This document shows positions 1 through 7,145 of a DNA stretch of 64,000 bases, piece by piece. Under the pieces are notes generated by a model, which searched no databases, was not told where the DNA came from, and worked only from the letters and a program-made list of their open reading frames with translations. Origin of the DNA: SIG440 sp045120135 (lineage in GTDB: Bacteria > Bacillota > Clostridia > Monoglobales > Monoglobaceae); the NCBI GenBank assembly GCA_045120135.1, contig JBGVEN010000015.1:124001-188000 (forward strand), read 5' to 3'. A program made the position numbers and the translations under genes. Numbering within the stretch: the first letter of the stretch is position 1; every line of letters begins with the position of its first letter.

Positions 1-1
1 T

Positions 2-694
2 GCAACAATCTGGATGATCGGCTGTTCAAAGATCGAAAAATTGGTTCAACCACATAGTAATGGTGAGAAAGTTGACACTGTTTCCCAAACCGAAAATTCT
101 TCTAAAAAGCTATTACCCACAAAGTCACTAGCATTTCTCCCCGGAATATTTATTGCAATTATTCTGCAAGGCGCACTCCGTGACGGAATTACCACCTGGA
201 TGCCTACATATATCGCAGAAACCTACCACCTTGACAGTTATATTTCAATTCTTACCGGCGTTCTCCTGCCCATATTCAGTATAATTTGTTTTCAGCTTAC
301 TTTATGGCTTGTAAATACAAAAATCAAAAATGAGCTAACTTGTGCGGGAAGTATCTTTGGGGCAGGAATTATCGCCTCGACTCTTCTCCTTGTTTTTTCT
401 TCAAAGAGTGCAGCAATGTCTGTATTCCTTTCGGCTCTTTTGACCGGTTCAATGCACGGCGTAAACCTTATCCTTATTTGTATGCTTCAACCCTACTTCA
501 AAAACACATCGACCGTTTCCGGAATCGTTAATTCATTTACATATATTGGAAGTGCAATTTCAACCTATGGGATTGCACTCATTTCAGAAAACTTCGGTTG
601 GTCAGTTACAATCTCTGTGTGGTGCAGCCTTGCGATTTTAGGAACAATATGTTGCTTTGCACATTCACAAAAATGGAAAAAACTCACCAGATAG
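2..694 (+). CDS. MFS transporter, C-terminal half (5' end outside window)
   Basis: The frame is open to the left edge of the window, so the gene is truncated at its start; an ATG at 14 is an internal methionine. About 230 residues are visible. They contain six hydrophobic segments, which fits the C-terminal half of a 12-helix major facilitator. The stretch DGITTWMPTYI followed by an ILTGVLLPIFS helix resembles organophosphate:phosphate antiporter-like members of the superfamily. The substrate cannot be assigned. An intrinsic terminator follows directly, so this is the last gene of its transcript. Confidence 0.8.
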   Translation, partial: ATIWMIGCSKIEKLVQPHSNGEKVDTVSQTENSSKKLLPTKSLAFLPGIFIAIILQGALRDGITTWMPTYIAETYHLDSYISILTGVLLPIFSIICFQLTLWLVNTKIKNELTCAGSIFGAGIIASTLLLVFSSKSAAMSVFLSALLTGSMHGVNLILICMLQPYFKNTSTVSGIVNSFTYIGSAISTYGIALISENFGWSVTISVWCSLAILGTICCFAHSQKWKKLTR

Positions 695-698
695 CACC

Positions 699-733
699 AA
701 AGACGCAGTTTTTAAGCTGCGTCTTTCTTTTTA
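699..733 (+). terminator. intrinsic terminator after MFS gene
   Basis: A perfect 10-bp stem (AAAGACGCAG / CTGCGTCTTT) with an 8-nt loop is followed by a T-rich tract. It begins a few bases after the stop codon. Confidence 0.85.
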
Positions 734-752
734 AATTTTTAAAATAAAAGTC

Positions 753-781
753 TTGACTTTTTACTTTGTTTATGTTATCAT
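753..781 (+). promoter_or_regulatory. sigma-A promoter for tRNA cluster
   Basis: TTGACT (753-758) and TATCAT (776-781) are separated by 17 bp. The expected start lies about 12 bp before tRNA-Asp. This placement and the lack of another promoter suggest it drives the Asp-Phe-Gly(-Cys) tRNA run. Confidence 0.7.
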
Positions 782-800
782 TTTCAAGTGGTTTTAATAT

Positions 801-877
801 GGTCCGGTAGTTCAGTTGGTTAGAATGCCAGCCTGTCACGCTGGAGGTCGTGGGTTCGAGCCCCATCCGGATCGCCA
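801..877 (+). tRNA. tRNA-Asp (anticodon GTC)
   Basis: The acceptor stem GGTCCGG pairs with CCGGATC (one G-U). The anticodon loop CTGTCAC gives GTC. The T-loop GTTCGAG is canonical and CCA is genome-encoded. An ORF running antisense here is an artefact of the tRNA sequence. Confidence 0.97.
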
Positions 878-895
878 TTTTATTTTTTCAGATAT

Positions 896-971
<76 letters not shown>

Positions 972-1007
972 TTCACATTTTGGCAGTATCTGAATATAAT
1001 ATACTAT

Positions 1008-1082
1008 GCGGGAGTGGCTCAGTGGTAGAGCGTCACCTTGCCAAGGTGAACGTCGCGAGTTCGAATCTCGTCTTCCGCTCCA
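1008..1082 (+). tRNA. tRNA-Gly (anticodon GCC)
   Basis: The acceptor stem GCGGGAG/CTTCCGC and the anticodon loop TTGCCAA (GCC) identify tRNA-Gly. The discriminator base is U and CCA is encoded. Confidence 0.96.
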
Positions 1083-1089
1083 ACCAATG

Positions 1090-1124
1090 ACAAAAGGACG
1101 CATGAGTCTCACGCGTCCTTTTGT
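1090..1124 (+). terminator. hairpin between tRNA-Gly and tRNA-Cys
   Basis: A 12-bp perfect stem (ACAAAAGGACGC / GCGTCCTTTTGT) continues past one mismatch to a tight loop. The T-run is inside the stem rather than after it, so it may be a weak terminator or a tRNA processing spacer. Confidence 0.5.
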
Positions 1125-1140
1125 TCTCAAAACCGAATAT

Positions 1141-1215
1141 GGCGCCATAGCCAAGTGGTAAGGCAAAGCTCTGCAAAAGCTCTATCCCCCGGTTCAAATC
1201 CGGGTGGCGCCTCCA
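1141..1215 (+). tRNA. tRNA-Cys (anticodon GCA)
   Basis: The acceptor stem GGCGCCA/TGGCGCC and the anticodon loop CTGCAAA (GCA) identify tRNA-Cys. The small D-arm GCCAAGTGGTAAGGC and the T-arm are typical, and CCA is encoded. The outermost anticodon-stem pair is an A-C mismatch, which is tolerated in this tRNA. Confidence 0.95.
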
Positions 1216-1246
1216 AAAATCCGCACACGATAGTGTGCGGATTTTT
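1216..1246 (+). terminator. intrinsic terminator after tRNA-Cys
   Basis: A 13-bp stem (AAAAATCCGCACAC / GTGTGCGGATTTTT) with a GATA loop ends in a T-run directly after the CCA end of tRNA-Cys. Confidence 0.85.
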
Positions 1247-1255
1247 ACTTAACGC

Positions 1256-1299
1256 AATAACACCTAAGCTCACAATCTGAGCTTAGGTGTTATTCTTTT
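1256..1299 (+). terminator. second hairpin terminator, convergent position
   Basis: A 17-bp perfect stem starting AATAACACC with a 5-nt loop is followed on the plus strand by CTTTTTC. It overlaps the stop codon of the leftward regulator gene, so it sits between the converging tRNA and regulator transcripts and backs up the terminator just before it. Confidence 0.7.
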
Positions 1300-1490
1300 T
1301 CAAACTTAATAATATCCGACACTTCACAATCAAGAGCATAGCAAAGCGCATCAATGGTTTTTGTGCTTATTGCTTGACCCTTTTTAATACGATGTAAGGT
1401 ATTTGCAGAAAACCCTTGCTTAAAAATCAAATAATATTCAGTTAATCCCTTTTTAAAAAGTGTTTCATAAAATGGTTTATAGCTAATCAT
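1290..1490 (-). CDS. Cro/CI-type small HTH regulator (66 aa)
   Basis: A 66-residue XRE-fold protein. The recognition region GFSANTLHRIKKGQAIST (helix 2-turn-helix 3) is followed by IDALCYALDCEVSDII, a typical helix 4-5 of the small YozG-like Cro/CI family. A longer open frame exists, but the ATG at 1490 is preferred because AAGGA lies 8 nt upstream. It overlaps the end of the upstream regulator gene by 8 bp, which implies translational coupling. It is probably a DNA-binding partner or modulator of the upstream regulator; the target is inferred, not shown. Confidence 0.75.
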   Translation of the reverse strand: MISYKPFYETLFKKGLTEYYLIFKQGFSANTLHRIKKGQAISTKTIDALCYALDCEVSDIIKFEKE

Positions 1491-1722
1491 TTCCTGCGTC
1501 CTTCTTCCAAAAGGCTTTGGGTTCATCAGTTAGTCCAATTATATAATCTGCAGACACATTATAAAACGCACATAATTTAACCAAATCTTCAATTTTAAGT
1601 TCCGCCCTGCCTGTTTCAATATGATTGTAACCTTGTTGTGACTTTTGAAGTAATTCACCAATTTCAACCTGAGTAAGGTCTCTGTCTTCTCTTATGTCAC
1701 GCAACCTTTTTCTATAATCCAT
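1483..1722 (-). CDS. XRE-family transcriptional regulator (79 aa)
   Basis: Residues from about 7 to 65 form a complete Cro/CI HTH domain: RKRLRDIREDRDLTQVEIG, then LLQKSQQGYNHIETGRAEL, then a LVKLCAFYNVSADYIIGLTD end, which is the classic SinR/Xre signature. The ATG at about 1722 is chosen over the one three codons upstream by comparison with the family. The gene is divergent from the small ORF at 1831, and the region between them holds two 15-bp operator-like palindromes inside two opposed promoters, so autoregulation and repression of the small ORF are likely. Confidence 0.85.
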   Translation of the reverse strand: MDYRKRLRDIREDRDLTQVEIGELLQKSQQGYNHIETGRAELKIEDLVKLCAFYNVSADYIIGLTDEPKAFWKKDAGND

Positions 1723-1765
1723 TCTTCTCATCCCTTGTAAAGTTTTTATACATCTATTGTATAAC

Positions 1766-1810
1766 TCTCAAAGTATGAGTATTGACAATTACTCAAAGAT
1801 TGAGTATAAT
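1766..1810. promoter_or_regulatory. divergent promoters with paired XRE operators
   Basis: Rightward promoter: TTGACA (1782-1787), 17 bp, TATAAT (1805-1810). Leftward promoter: TTGTCA with TTATAC 18 bp further on the minus strand. Two near-identical 15-mers, TCTCAAAGTATGAGT (1766-1780) and the palindrome ACTCAAAGATTGAGT (1791-1805), lie 25 bp apart, one in each promoter spacer. This is the layout expected of an autoregulated Cro/CI switch. Confidence 0.75.
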
Positions 1811-1830
1811 ACGTATGGGCAGGTGATTAT

Positions 1831-2034
1831 ATGGATGAAAATATTAAAAACAAATATGCACAAATACATACCGACATAAAGTTATGCGAGGACAATGTTT
1901 TGGGCATAGTTAAAAAGATTTCTGAGATGCCAGATTGTGATGAGAGACACGAGCTTTTTAAACAGTTAAACGACGAAGTCTCCGCATTGACTCAGATAAC
2001 TATTGATGTTATATCCGATTTATTAAAAATATAA
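1831..2034 (+). CDS. small helical protein, unknown function (67 aa)
   Basis: I do not recognise this 67-residue protein. It is charged, has no membrane segment or signal peptide, and reads as two or three amphipathic helices (heptad-like hydrophobics in IHTDIKLCEDNVLGIVKKIS and LNDEVSALTQITIDVISDLL). It sits directly downstream of a consensus sigma-A promoter overlapped by operator-like palindromes and is transcribed away from the XRE regulator, so it is the likely controlled target. AGGTGAT precedes the ATG as a weak ribosome site. An antitoxin, a regulator partner or a phage remnant are all possible. Confidence 0.6.
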   Translation: MDENIKNKYAQIHTDIKLCEDNVLGIVKKISEMPDCDERHELFKQLNDEVSALTQITIDVISDLLKI

Positions 2035-2054
2035 GGACGGTTCGAAAACCGTCC
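2035..2054 (+). terminator. possible terminator hairpin
   Basis: GGACGGTT / AACCGTCC forms an 8-bp stem with a CGAA loop just after the small ORF's stop codon. The following tract (CACTTCTTATAAT) is only moderately T-rich. Confidence 0.45.
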
Positions 2055-2060
2055 CACTTC

Positions 2061-2711
2061 TTATAATACAAAACCCTCTTCGTCTTCGCATCTTACACAT
2101 TCAAGCTTTGATACAGATACCTCGTAGGCAGTTTTATTTTCAAACTCGGTTTCGCTTATCTTTTTTTGATATTCACGGCTTTGAATTCTGCCTTTAATAA
2201 TTACATTGTCACCTATCTTTAAATTTTCGGCAAACTTTGCATTTCTGCCCCAGGCTATGCAAGGAATATAATCAGACTTATTATACGAACGGTTTACCGC
2301 AAGTAGAACATCTGCAATCTCCCTCCCAAACGGCGTTGTACGATAAACGGGTTGCTTACATATGTAGCCGTTGAGACAAATCGAGTTTGAATTTTCCTCT
2401 TCCTCTCCGGTTTTTTCAATATCCTTGACAAAAACCGTCAGAATAAGCCTATTCCCTATATTTGTAAAATTATTATATGACCGGAACTGACCCGAAATTT
2501 TTACTCTGTCACCAACGCTTATGCCGTCTCCGGCAAGAAATTTTTCTGATACAGTTATCTTTATTACATCACGGGTATCGCTGAGTCTTGGCGTATCAAG
2601 CATAAATGTATAAAAATTTTCCTCATATACCTCATGCGAAAACTCCGGCTCACTTGCCACAGTTCCGGCGATTACTACTTTGTTATTTTCTGTATAGTTT
2701 ACGGTATTCAA
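2061..2711 (-). CDS. SSB-like protein with two OB folds (216 aa)
   Basis: Two consecutive OB-fold segments are visible. The first (about residues 10-97) starts NKVVIAGTVASEPEF and ends before an acidic linker GEEEENSN. The second (about 108-207) starts ICLNGYICKQPVYRTTPFG and contains the SSB-like core AVNRSYNKSDYIPCIAWG. Standard bacterial SSB has one OB fold and an acidic tail; this version lacks the DIPF-type C-terminal tip and ends EDEEGFVL. A strong AGGAG site precedes the ATG. It probably binds single-stranded DNA, as an accessory rather than the replicative SSB, and stands alone between two terminators. Confidence 0.75.
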   Translation of the reverse strand: MNTVNYTENNKVVIAGTVASEPEFSHEVYEENFYTFMLDTPRLSDTRDVIKITVSEKFLAGDGISVGDRVKISGQFRSYNNFTNIGNRLILTVFVKDIEKTGEEEENSNSICLNGYICKQPVYRTTPFGREIADVLLAVNRSYNKSDYIPCIAWGRNAKFAENLKIGDNVIIKGRIQSREYQKKISETEFENKTAYEVSVSKLECVRCEDEEGFVL

Positions 2712-2788
2712 AATAATTCACTCCTCAAGCCTCTGTTAATGTATACAGTTAATTATATTCAAAGCAAAAATATTTATTCCGCAAACTA

Positions 2789-2815
2789 AAAAAGAACCTT
2801 TTTCAAGGTTCTTTT
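2789..2815 (-). terminator. intrinsic terminator of the 4961-2819 operon
   Basis: AAAAAGAACCTT / AAGGTTCTTTTT forms a 12-bp stem with a 4-nt loop directly after the phosphatase stop codon. It is symmetrical, so it could act in both directions. Confidence 0.8.
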
Positions 2816-2818
2816 TAT

Positions 2819-3460
2819 TTATACACTTTTCGGCAAAGATGTTCGAATGTCACTCAAATGACTATCCTCGCTTATCAGCTTAAATTCCCATTTTCCATTA
2901 TCAAATTCAAGCACCGAAACTGAAGCATTTGACACCCACGGAATATTCTTCATTTCATCAAGACCGCCAGTCTGAACTGTACTTTGTGTAACTCTAATGG
3001 GTGTCGCATGAGTTGCAACAACAACCGTCTTACCATCATTTTCCGTTGCAATTTCGGAAAGCTTCCTCATCACTCGTTCACAAAGCTCGACAACTGATTC
3101 CCCGTCTGTTGCCCGTGCTTTGCCTATATCATTTATCCATACTCCATAATCATCGGGGAATGTTACCATTATATCATCAAACTTCATTCCGTCCCACTTG
3201 CCGGCACGGATTTCGCGAAGTTCCTTATCCGGAACAATCTCAACCCCCGCAAGGTCTGCCGTACACTTACCCGTGACATACGCACGCTTTAAGTCACTCG
3301 CATAGACCTTGTCAATCTTATAATTCTTAACCAGGTATTCCGCTGTTTTTTTAGCCTGCTCAAGACCTCTGTCCTGAAGTTCTGCGTCATAATGTCCCGC
3401 AAAAATACGCTGGCGATTAGCCGTGCTTTCGCCGTGGCGCACCAGAATTAATGTTGTCAT
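2819..3460 (-). CDS. histidine phosphatase family protein (213 aa)
   Basis: The phosphoglycerate mutase-like fold is shown by the N-terminal motif LVRHGEST (RHG at residues 8-10, with the phospho-accepting His9), the acid region ELREIRAGKWDG and the second catalytic histidine in VVATHATPIR (His151). The length fits small cofactor-type phosphatases (CobC/PhoE/GpmB-like) rather than glycolytic GpmA. The substrate is not evident. It is the last gene of a three-gene leftward operon with the acetyltransferase 15 bp upstream. A true glycolytic role is unlikely because an apgM-type mutase is present at 32472. Confidence 0.85.
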   Translation of the reverse strand: MTTLILVRHGESTANRQRIFAGHYDAELQDRGLEQAKKTAEYLVKNYKIDKVYASDLKRAYVTGKCTADLAGVEIVPDKELREIRAGKWDGMKFDDIMVTFPDDYGVWINDIGKARATDGESVVELCERVMRKLSEIATENDGKTVVVATHATPIRVTQSTVQTGGLDEMKNIPWVSNASVSVLEFDNGKWEFKLISEDSHLSDIRTSLPKSV

Positions 3461-3475
3461 CTATAATCTCTCCCG

Positions 3476-4291
3476 TCAGATATAATATTTCTCATCCAAA
3501 GGCTCATCATCCGCTAGAATCTCCACGCCCTTTGAGCGGGTATAGATAAGCTCGAGAACCTCTTTCATCTTTACCGCATCGCAAAGCTGAGCTTTTGCAT
3601 CGCCTATAAATCCATCAGTAATACAGCCGTGATAACGGAACGCTGCCTCAAACTTTGGGTATCTGACCGAAACATCGCCTATCTTATCCTCAATAAGCCC
3701 GCGAAGCCGTCTTTTTATCAAACGACCATCCGTAGTCAGCACCGAGGTCTGACAGTTGTGTTCTTTTTCTACACGGTCAGAGACATTCAACATTGCCTCT
3801 ACGCAATGGATATATGTATTACTTTCGTGTCCCACACCCACCAAAAGAACAAAACCGCCCTGTCTGTATATATTTCCGTAACAGCCGTCGGGCGAAATCA
3901 TTAAATCCGTTGTTTCGTCACCTTTTATGAACATTTCAGCCTTTGTCGAATCTCCAAACACCGCAACCGAGTGCGTCGGGTGCATTGACCTGTGTGCATC
4001 AGGATGTGCCGCCGCAATTTCTGTCAGCTTGCCAATACAGGTGTGTCCGATATTTAAATCAAGTGTCGGCGTATCAGGCTTCGAGAGATTGTCCCAAGTA
4101 TGAGTAGGCACGACAAAAAGTCCGCCATCCTTTGTGAAATACTCTATAAAAGCAGCTAAAAGCCCCTCGCCCATACCCTCTACATTGCCAACCTTTCGCA
4201 AGGCAGAATGGATGGTTACAACAGAGTTTTGCGGTGCATTCATTGCTGCAAGCTGTTTTTTTATTTCTTCCTTTGAATATATATACGACAT
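3476..4291 (-). CDS. AAC(3)-family N-acetyltransferase (271 aa)
   Basis: The protein carries the AAC(3)/antibiotic acetyltransferase-like signature: VTIHSALRKVG (25-35), VPTHTW (61-66), HPTHSVAVFG (104-113) with the family histidine, SPDGCYGN (133-140) and GVGHESNTYIH (152-162). The fold transfers acetyl groups from acetyl-CoA to an amine. Chromosomal members of this family (for example B. subtilis YokD-like) often do not confer aminoglycoside resistance, so a resistance call is not justified. It is 4 bp downstream of the membrane protein gene and 15 bp upstream of the phosphatase, so one operon is likely. Confidence 0.8.
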   Translation of the reverse strand: MSYIYSKEEIKKQLAAMNAPQNSVVTIHSALRKVGNVEGMGEGLLAAFIEYFTKDGGLFVVPTHTWDNLSKPDTPTLDLNIGHTCIGKLTEIAAAHPDAHRSMHPTHSVAVFGDSTKAEMFIKGDETTDLMISPDGCYGNIYRQGGFVLLVGVGHESNTYIHCVEAMLNVSDRVEKEHNCQTSVLTTDGRLIKRRLRGLIEDKIGDVSVRYPKFEAAFRYHGCITDGFIGDAKAQLCDAVKMKEVLELIYTRSKGVEILADDEPLDEKYYI

Positions 4292-4295
4292 AAAA

Positions 4296-4961
4296 CTATT
4301 CTTCCGTTTCCGGCTCTTCTACCGTGATTTCAACCTCAACCTCAGGCAGCTCGTCAAAAAGGCTTATCTGTTCACAAACCTCGTCGCCCTCGACAGAGAG
4401 ATTGTCATAGCCTTTATCGGAACAACGAAGCAGACAAATCGCCTCTGTAAGAGGAACAAGCATACTCAAAAGCAAATACTTCAGTGCCTTTTCGGGCACG
4501 GTAGATTCATAGATTTTAAAAAGGCATACCGACTGGCAGGCAACTAAGGCAATTGCACTCAGTACAGCAGCAAGAATGATTATATATGACGGAATAAACA
4601 CTCCCAAAAATGCTCCCATATTCATAGAATTTATATTATCCATTTGGGAAAGCATAAGTCCAATAATTGCAGCATACCACAGAATAACTCCGCCCACAAC
4701 GATAATACTCAGCGTAAGAAGTGCGCATCTCCACTTTCTGCAAAAGCCTTGTTTCTCATCATATTCATCAACAATAGCACCAACAGTCCAGGCATTTGCC
4801 ACGGGAATCCACGCGAGCCACGGCTTTGCGATTCCTCTGCGATTTGCAAGTCGGTAAAGCCCCAATGACGACATTATGTAATCAGCAATACAAACGCCTA
4901 TTATCCCAACATAAACCAGTAAAATACCAAATACTATTAAAAAGCCTGTCAATTCGTTCAT
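4296..4961 (-). CDS. integral membrane protein with acidic tail, unknown (221 aa)
   Basis: I do not recognise a family. Four hydrophobic segments are visible: about 7-30, 81-105, 120-145 and 160-178. The loop LANRRGIAKPWLAWIPVAN followed by a YDEKQGFCRKWR segment resembles a pattern seen in Firmicute membrane proteins of unknown role. The last 40 residues are strongly acidic (EVEVEITVEEPETEE) and probably cytoplasmic. It is the first gene of the operon with the AAC(3)-like enzyme and the phosphatase. Confidence 0.7.
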   Translation of the reverse strand: MNELTGFLIVFGILLVYVGIIGVCIADYIMSSLGLYRLANRRGIAKPWLAWIPVANAWTVGAIVDEYDEKQGFCRKWRCALLTLSIIVVGGVILWYAAIIGLMLSQMDNINSMNMGAFLGVFIPSYIIILAAVLSAIALVACQSVCLFKIYESTVPEKALKYLLLSMLVPLTEAICLLRCSDKGYDNLSVEGDEVCEQISLFDELPEVEVEITVEEPETEE

Positions 4962-5046
4962 TTTTTTGCTCCTTTAATCAATTTTTTATATTATAGCATT
5001 TTATTGATGAAATTTCAACTTTTCATACACGCGGTGTATTTCATTG

Positions 5047-5077
5047 AAAAAAGCACCGACAAAGTCGATGCTTTTTT
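5047..5077 (-). terminator. terminator of tRNA-Thr-Tyr transcript
   Basis: On the minus strand AAAAAAGCATCGAC / GTCGGTGCTTTTTT folds around a TTT-type loop with one G-U pair and ends in a T-run immediately after the tRNA-Tyr CCA end. Confidence 0.85.
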
Positions 5078-5078
5078 C

Positions 5079-5163
5079 TGGTGGAGGGAGATGGATTCGA
5101 ACCATCGAAGCTAGAAGCAACAGATTTACAGTCTGCCCCCTTTGGCCACTCGGGAACCCCTCC
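5079..5163 (-). tRNA. tRNA-Tyr (anticodon GTA)
   Basis: Read on the minus strand it starts GGAGGGGTTCCCGAGTGG. It has the anticodon stem-loop CAGACTGTAAATCTG (GTA) and a long class II variable arm (TTGCTTCTAGCTTCGA), and ends in encoded CCA. These features identify bacterial tRNA-Tyr. The plus-strand ORF over it is spurious. Confidence 0.96.
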
Positions 5164-5169
5164 AAAAAA

Positions 5170-5246
5170 TGGAGCTGGTGATGGGACTCGAACCCGCAAC
5201 CTGCTGATTACAAATCAGCTGCTCTGCCAATTGAGCTACACCAGCT
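5170..5246 (-). tRNA. tRNA-Thr (anticodon TGT)
   Basis: Minus strand: acceptor AGCTGGT with ACCAGCT, anticodon stem-loop GCTGATTTGTAATCAGC (TGT), T-loop GTTCGAGTC, and encoded CCA. It lies 6 bp upstream of tRNA-Tyr in the same transcript. Confidence 0.95.
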
Positions 5247-5285
5247 TAAATTTTATACTACCCACTTTCGTGACCAGCAGAAACT

Positions 5286-5314
5286 ATAATACCATAAAAC
5301 TTTATGCTTGTCAA
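5286..5314 (-). promoter_or_regulatory. sigma-A promoter for tRNA-Thr-Tyr
   Basis: On the minus strand TTGACA (5309-5314) and TATTAT (5286-5291) are separated by exactly 17 bp. This is upstream of tRNA-Thr with room for a short 5' leader. Confidence 0.85.
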
Positions 5315-5333
5315 CACTTTTTTAAAAAATTTT

Positions 5334-5792
5334 TTATAATTCGCATAATTTCAATGTATATCCCTTGTCATCAATTTTCAGCACCCCGTAACTTCGCTCG
5401 CTACTCCCCGGATTGAACAACTCAATCTTGCCCACTTTTTCCTGATAAGCCTTATGTGTATGCCCAAATATGCAGATATCCGCACCCTTTTCACGTGCGA
5501 CCTGCAACAATTTTGAATATGAATACTTCACCCCATAATTATGACCGTGGGTAAGAAAGATTTTTACACCGCCCAGTTCAAAGAAACGTTCGTCCGGAAA
5601 ATCACGATTTAAATAATCATTATTCCCCTTAACCGCAATAAGCGGTATCGACGGATACATAATTTCAAGGTCTTCCACATCCTGACACACATCACCGGCG
5701 TGGATAATCCGGTCAACCGGAGCCTCCCTCTCAATTGCCTCCATCAAAGACACAAACTGTCTGTGCGAGTCGCTTAAAAGCAGAATTTTCAT
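5334..5792 (-). CDS. YfcE/MJ0936-type metallophosphoesterase (152 aa)
   Basis: Calcineurin-like phosphoesterase motifs occur in order: LLSDSHRQF (D-x-H), IIHAGDVCQD (GD), VKGNND (GNxD), FLTHGHNYG (H-x-H) and IFGHTHKAY (GHTH). These residues bind the two metal ions. The length matches the YfcE-like group that hydrolyses small phosphodiesters. The ATG at 5792 is chosen because a perfect AGGAGG lies 8-9 nt upstream; an upstream in-frame ATG lacks one. It is divergent from the small-protein cluster starting at 5907. Confidence 0.88.
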   Translation of the reverse strand: MKILLLSDSHRQFVSLMEAIEREAPVDRIIHAGDVCQDVEDLEIMYPSIPLIAVKGNNDYLNRDFPDERFFELGGVKIFLTHGHNYGVKYSYSKLLQVAREKGADICIFGHTHKAYQEKVGKIELFNPGSSERSYGVLKIDDKGYTLKLCEL

Positions 5793-5906
5793 AAGATTAT
5801 ACCTCCTTTTACATTCTAACACAACCAAAACTTTTTGTCACTATTTTTCTGCCAAGTCATATACTGTTATATAGGAATTCATAATAGAAAGGTATGGTGC
5901 AAAATT

Positions 5907-6173
5907 ATGACTATTCAGGAAATGCTTGCAAAGATGAATCCCCAGATGCTCTCCCAAGGGCTGGCAAAAATAAGTGCAGGGCTAAGTCCCGAACAGCTGA
6001 AACAGGCAGAAGCCGCAATAAAGGCTATGTCAAACGACCCAAACGGCGCACTTAAAAATCTTAATACAAACCAGCTTCAGGCAGAGCTTCAGAATAATCC
6101 TGCGTTAATTAAACAGTTAAGCCAGAACCCCGAATTGCTTTCAAAGCTGCAATCCATTATTAAAGGGAAATAA
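5907..6173 (+). CDS. small Q/N-rich helical protein, unknown (88 aa)
   Basis: I do not recognise a family. From the preferred ATG the protein is 88 residues, starting MTIQEMLAKMNPQMLSQGL and ending LLSKLQSIIKGK. It is soluble, helical and rich in Q, N, L and K, with repeated NP-x-L/LSQ turns (NPQMLSQ, NPALIKQLSQ, NPELLSKL), a pattern like a small self-repeating helical array. The longer frame from 5835 is rejected because it lacks a ribosome site. Upstream, CATATA (5858-5863) and CATAATAG (5880-5887) weakly resemble a mother-cell sigma-E promoter. It heads a three-gene run before sipL. Confidence 0.65.
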   Translation: MTIQEMLAKMNPQMLSQGLAKISAGLSPEQLKQAEAAIKAMSNDPNGALKNLNTNQLQAELQNNPALIKQLSQNPELLSKLQSIIKGK

Positions 6174-6194
6174 AACCGGTAAGGAGGATATAAA

Positions 6195-6602
6195 ATGAGC
6201 GAAGGTCCCGACCTTTCAAAAGCAATTGAGACGGTTCAGCAAATGCTTGCCGACGAAAATGGTGAAAACATTCTCGGCAATCTGCTGAGTTCACTTTCCG
6301 ATAATTCCGACAGCACTCAGTCTGCAGAAGAAAAGAGTGGTCCTGACCTTTCCTCGCTTTTTTCGGGTTTTGGCGGTGATAACATCGAACTGCCCTTTGA
6401 TATTGGAACGGTACTGAAACTGCAGGGTGTAATGTCCGAAATGAACCGTCAAAAAAACGACAATGGCCCTGCGTTTTTAAAAGCTTTGAAACCCCTTTTA
6501 AAAAAGGAACGCCGAGACAAGGTTGACCAGGCTGTAAAAATTCTTGGCATTACAAAGGCTCTTAAAATTTTTAAAAATCTTGACAACGGGAGAAGTGATT
6601 AA
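6195..6602 (+). CDS. unknown protein, predicted soluble (135 aa)
   Basis: This was not recognised. A strong AAGGAGG precedes the ATG. The N-terminal half is acidic and serine-rich (SDNSDSTQSAEEKSGPDLSS), with a glycine-rich turn FSGFGGDN. The C-terminal half is basic and helical (LKPLLKKERRDKVDQAVKIL). No signal peptide or membrane segment is visible. The phrase GPDLS occurs twice (residues 4-8 and about 49-53). It is 21 bp after the previous gene, and its stop codon abuts the next ATG, so the three genes form one operon. Confidence 0.65.
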   Translation: MSEGPDLSKAIETVQQMLADENGENILGNLLSSLSDNSDSTQSAEEKSGPDLSSLFSGFGGDNIELPFDIGTVLKLQGVMSEMNRQKNDNGPAFLKALKPLLKKERRDKVDQAVKILGITKALKIFKNLDNGRSD

Positions 6603-7145
6603 ATGACATACCATCATTACAATCCTCAAAATGCACCTCAGAAAAATAATTTTTCAACGAACCGTCAGCCAATGAATACAAAACCACCTGTTCAACCGAC
6701 AGGTAGCTATACAGCCAGTGGTGGCAACACTCAAAGGCAGATGCCAAATCGTTCAAATACACCAAACCGCCCGACAACACAGACATCTAACAACACACAG
6801 TCACGGCAGCTTACAAAACCAAATTCACATAACAGCTCCCATCCCAAAGCAAGGCCCGTAAGACGACCTTTGCCGCCGCAAAAAGTAACAGATAAGCAAA
6901 AAACAAATAAAAAGCTTCCTCTCGGCAAAGGTATCAACGGATTATTGCACGGGATTCTACCCCCCTCGGTATACAACCCCAATTCAAAGAAAATATTTGG
7001 TATTTTCAGTGCAGAGGACCTGTTGCTTGTTGCGCTGATTTTTCTGTGTGCAGAAAGTGACGAGGAGGACAACTCAATGATGATTTTGGCACTTCTTTAT
7101 ATTCTTGTTTCGGATTATATTGAACTGCCCGATTTGTCCTTTTAG
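6603..7145 (+). CDS. unknown protein with disordered N-terminus and hydrophobic C-terminus (180 aa)
   Basis: The first ~105 residues are low-complexity (N, Q, P, T, S-rich with several RPxxP-like and PKARPVRRPLPPQ stretches). A linker LPLGKGINGLLHGILPPSVYNP follows. The last ~45 residues carry two hydrophobic helices split by an acidic loop: SAEDLLLVALIFLCAE, SDEEDNS, MMILALLYILVSDYIEL. The ATG immediately follows the previous stop codon, with GGGAGA upstream, implying coupled translation. The architecture suggests a membrane-attached scaffold; position before sipL suggests a sporulation role, which is an inference only. Confidence 0.65.
   Translation: MTYHHYNPQNAPQKNNFSTNRQPMNTKPPVQPTGSYTASGGNTQRQMPNRSNTPNRPTTQTSNNTQSRQLTKPNSHNSSHPKARPVRRPLPPQKVTDKQKTNKKLPLGKGINGLLHGILPPSVYNPNSKKIFGIFSAEDLLLVALIFLCAESDEEDNSMMILALLYILVSDYIELPDLSF

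Noticed and set aside
3476..4291. Aminoglycoside resistance gene
   Set aside because: The AAC(3) fold is present, but chromosomal family members of this type often lack resistance activity and there is no mobile context.
5081..5416. Rightward 111-aa ORF
   Set aside because: It runs antisense over tRNA-Tyr and tRNA-Thr and into the end of the phosphoesterase gene.
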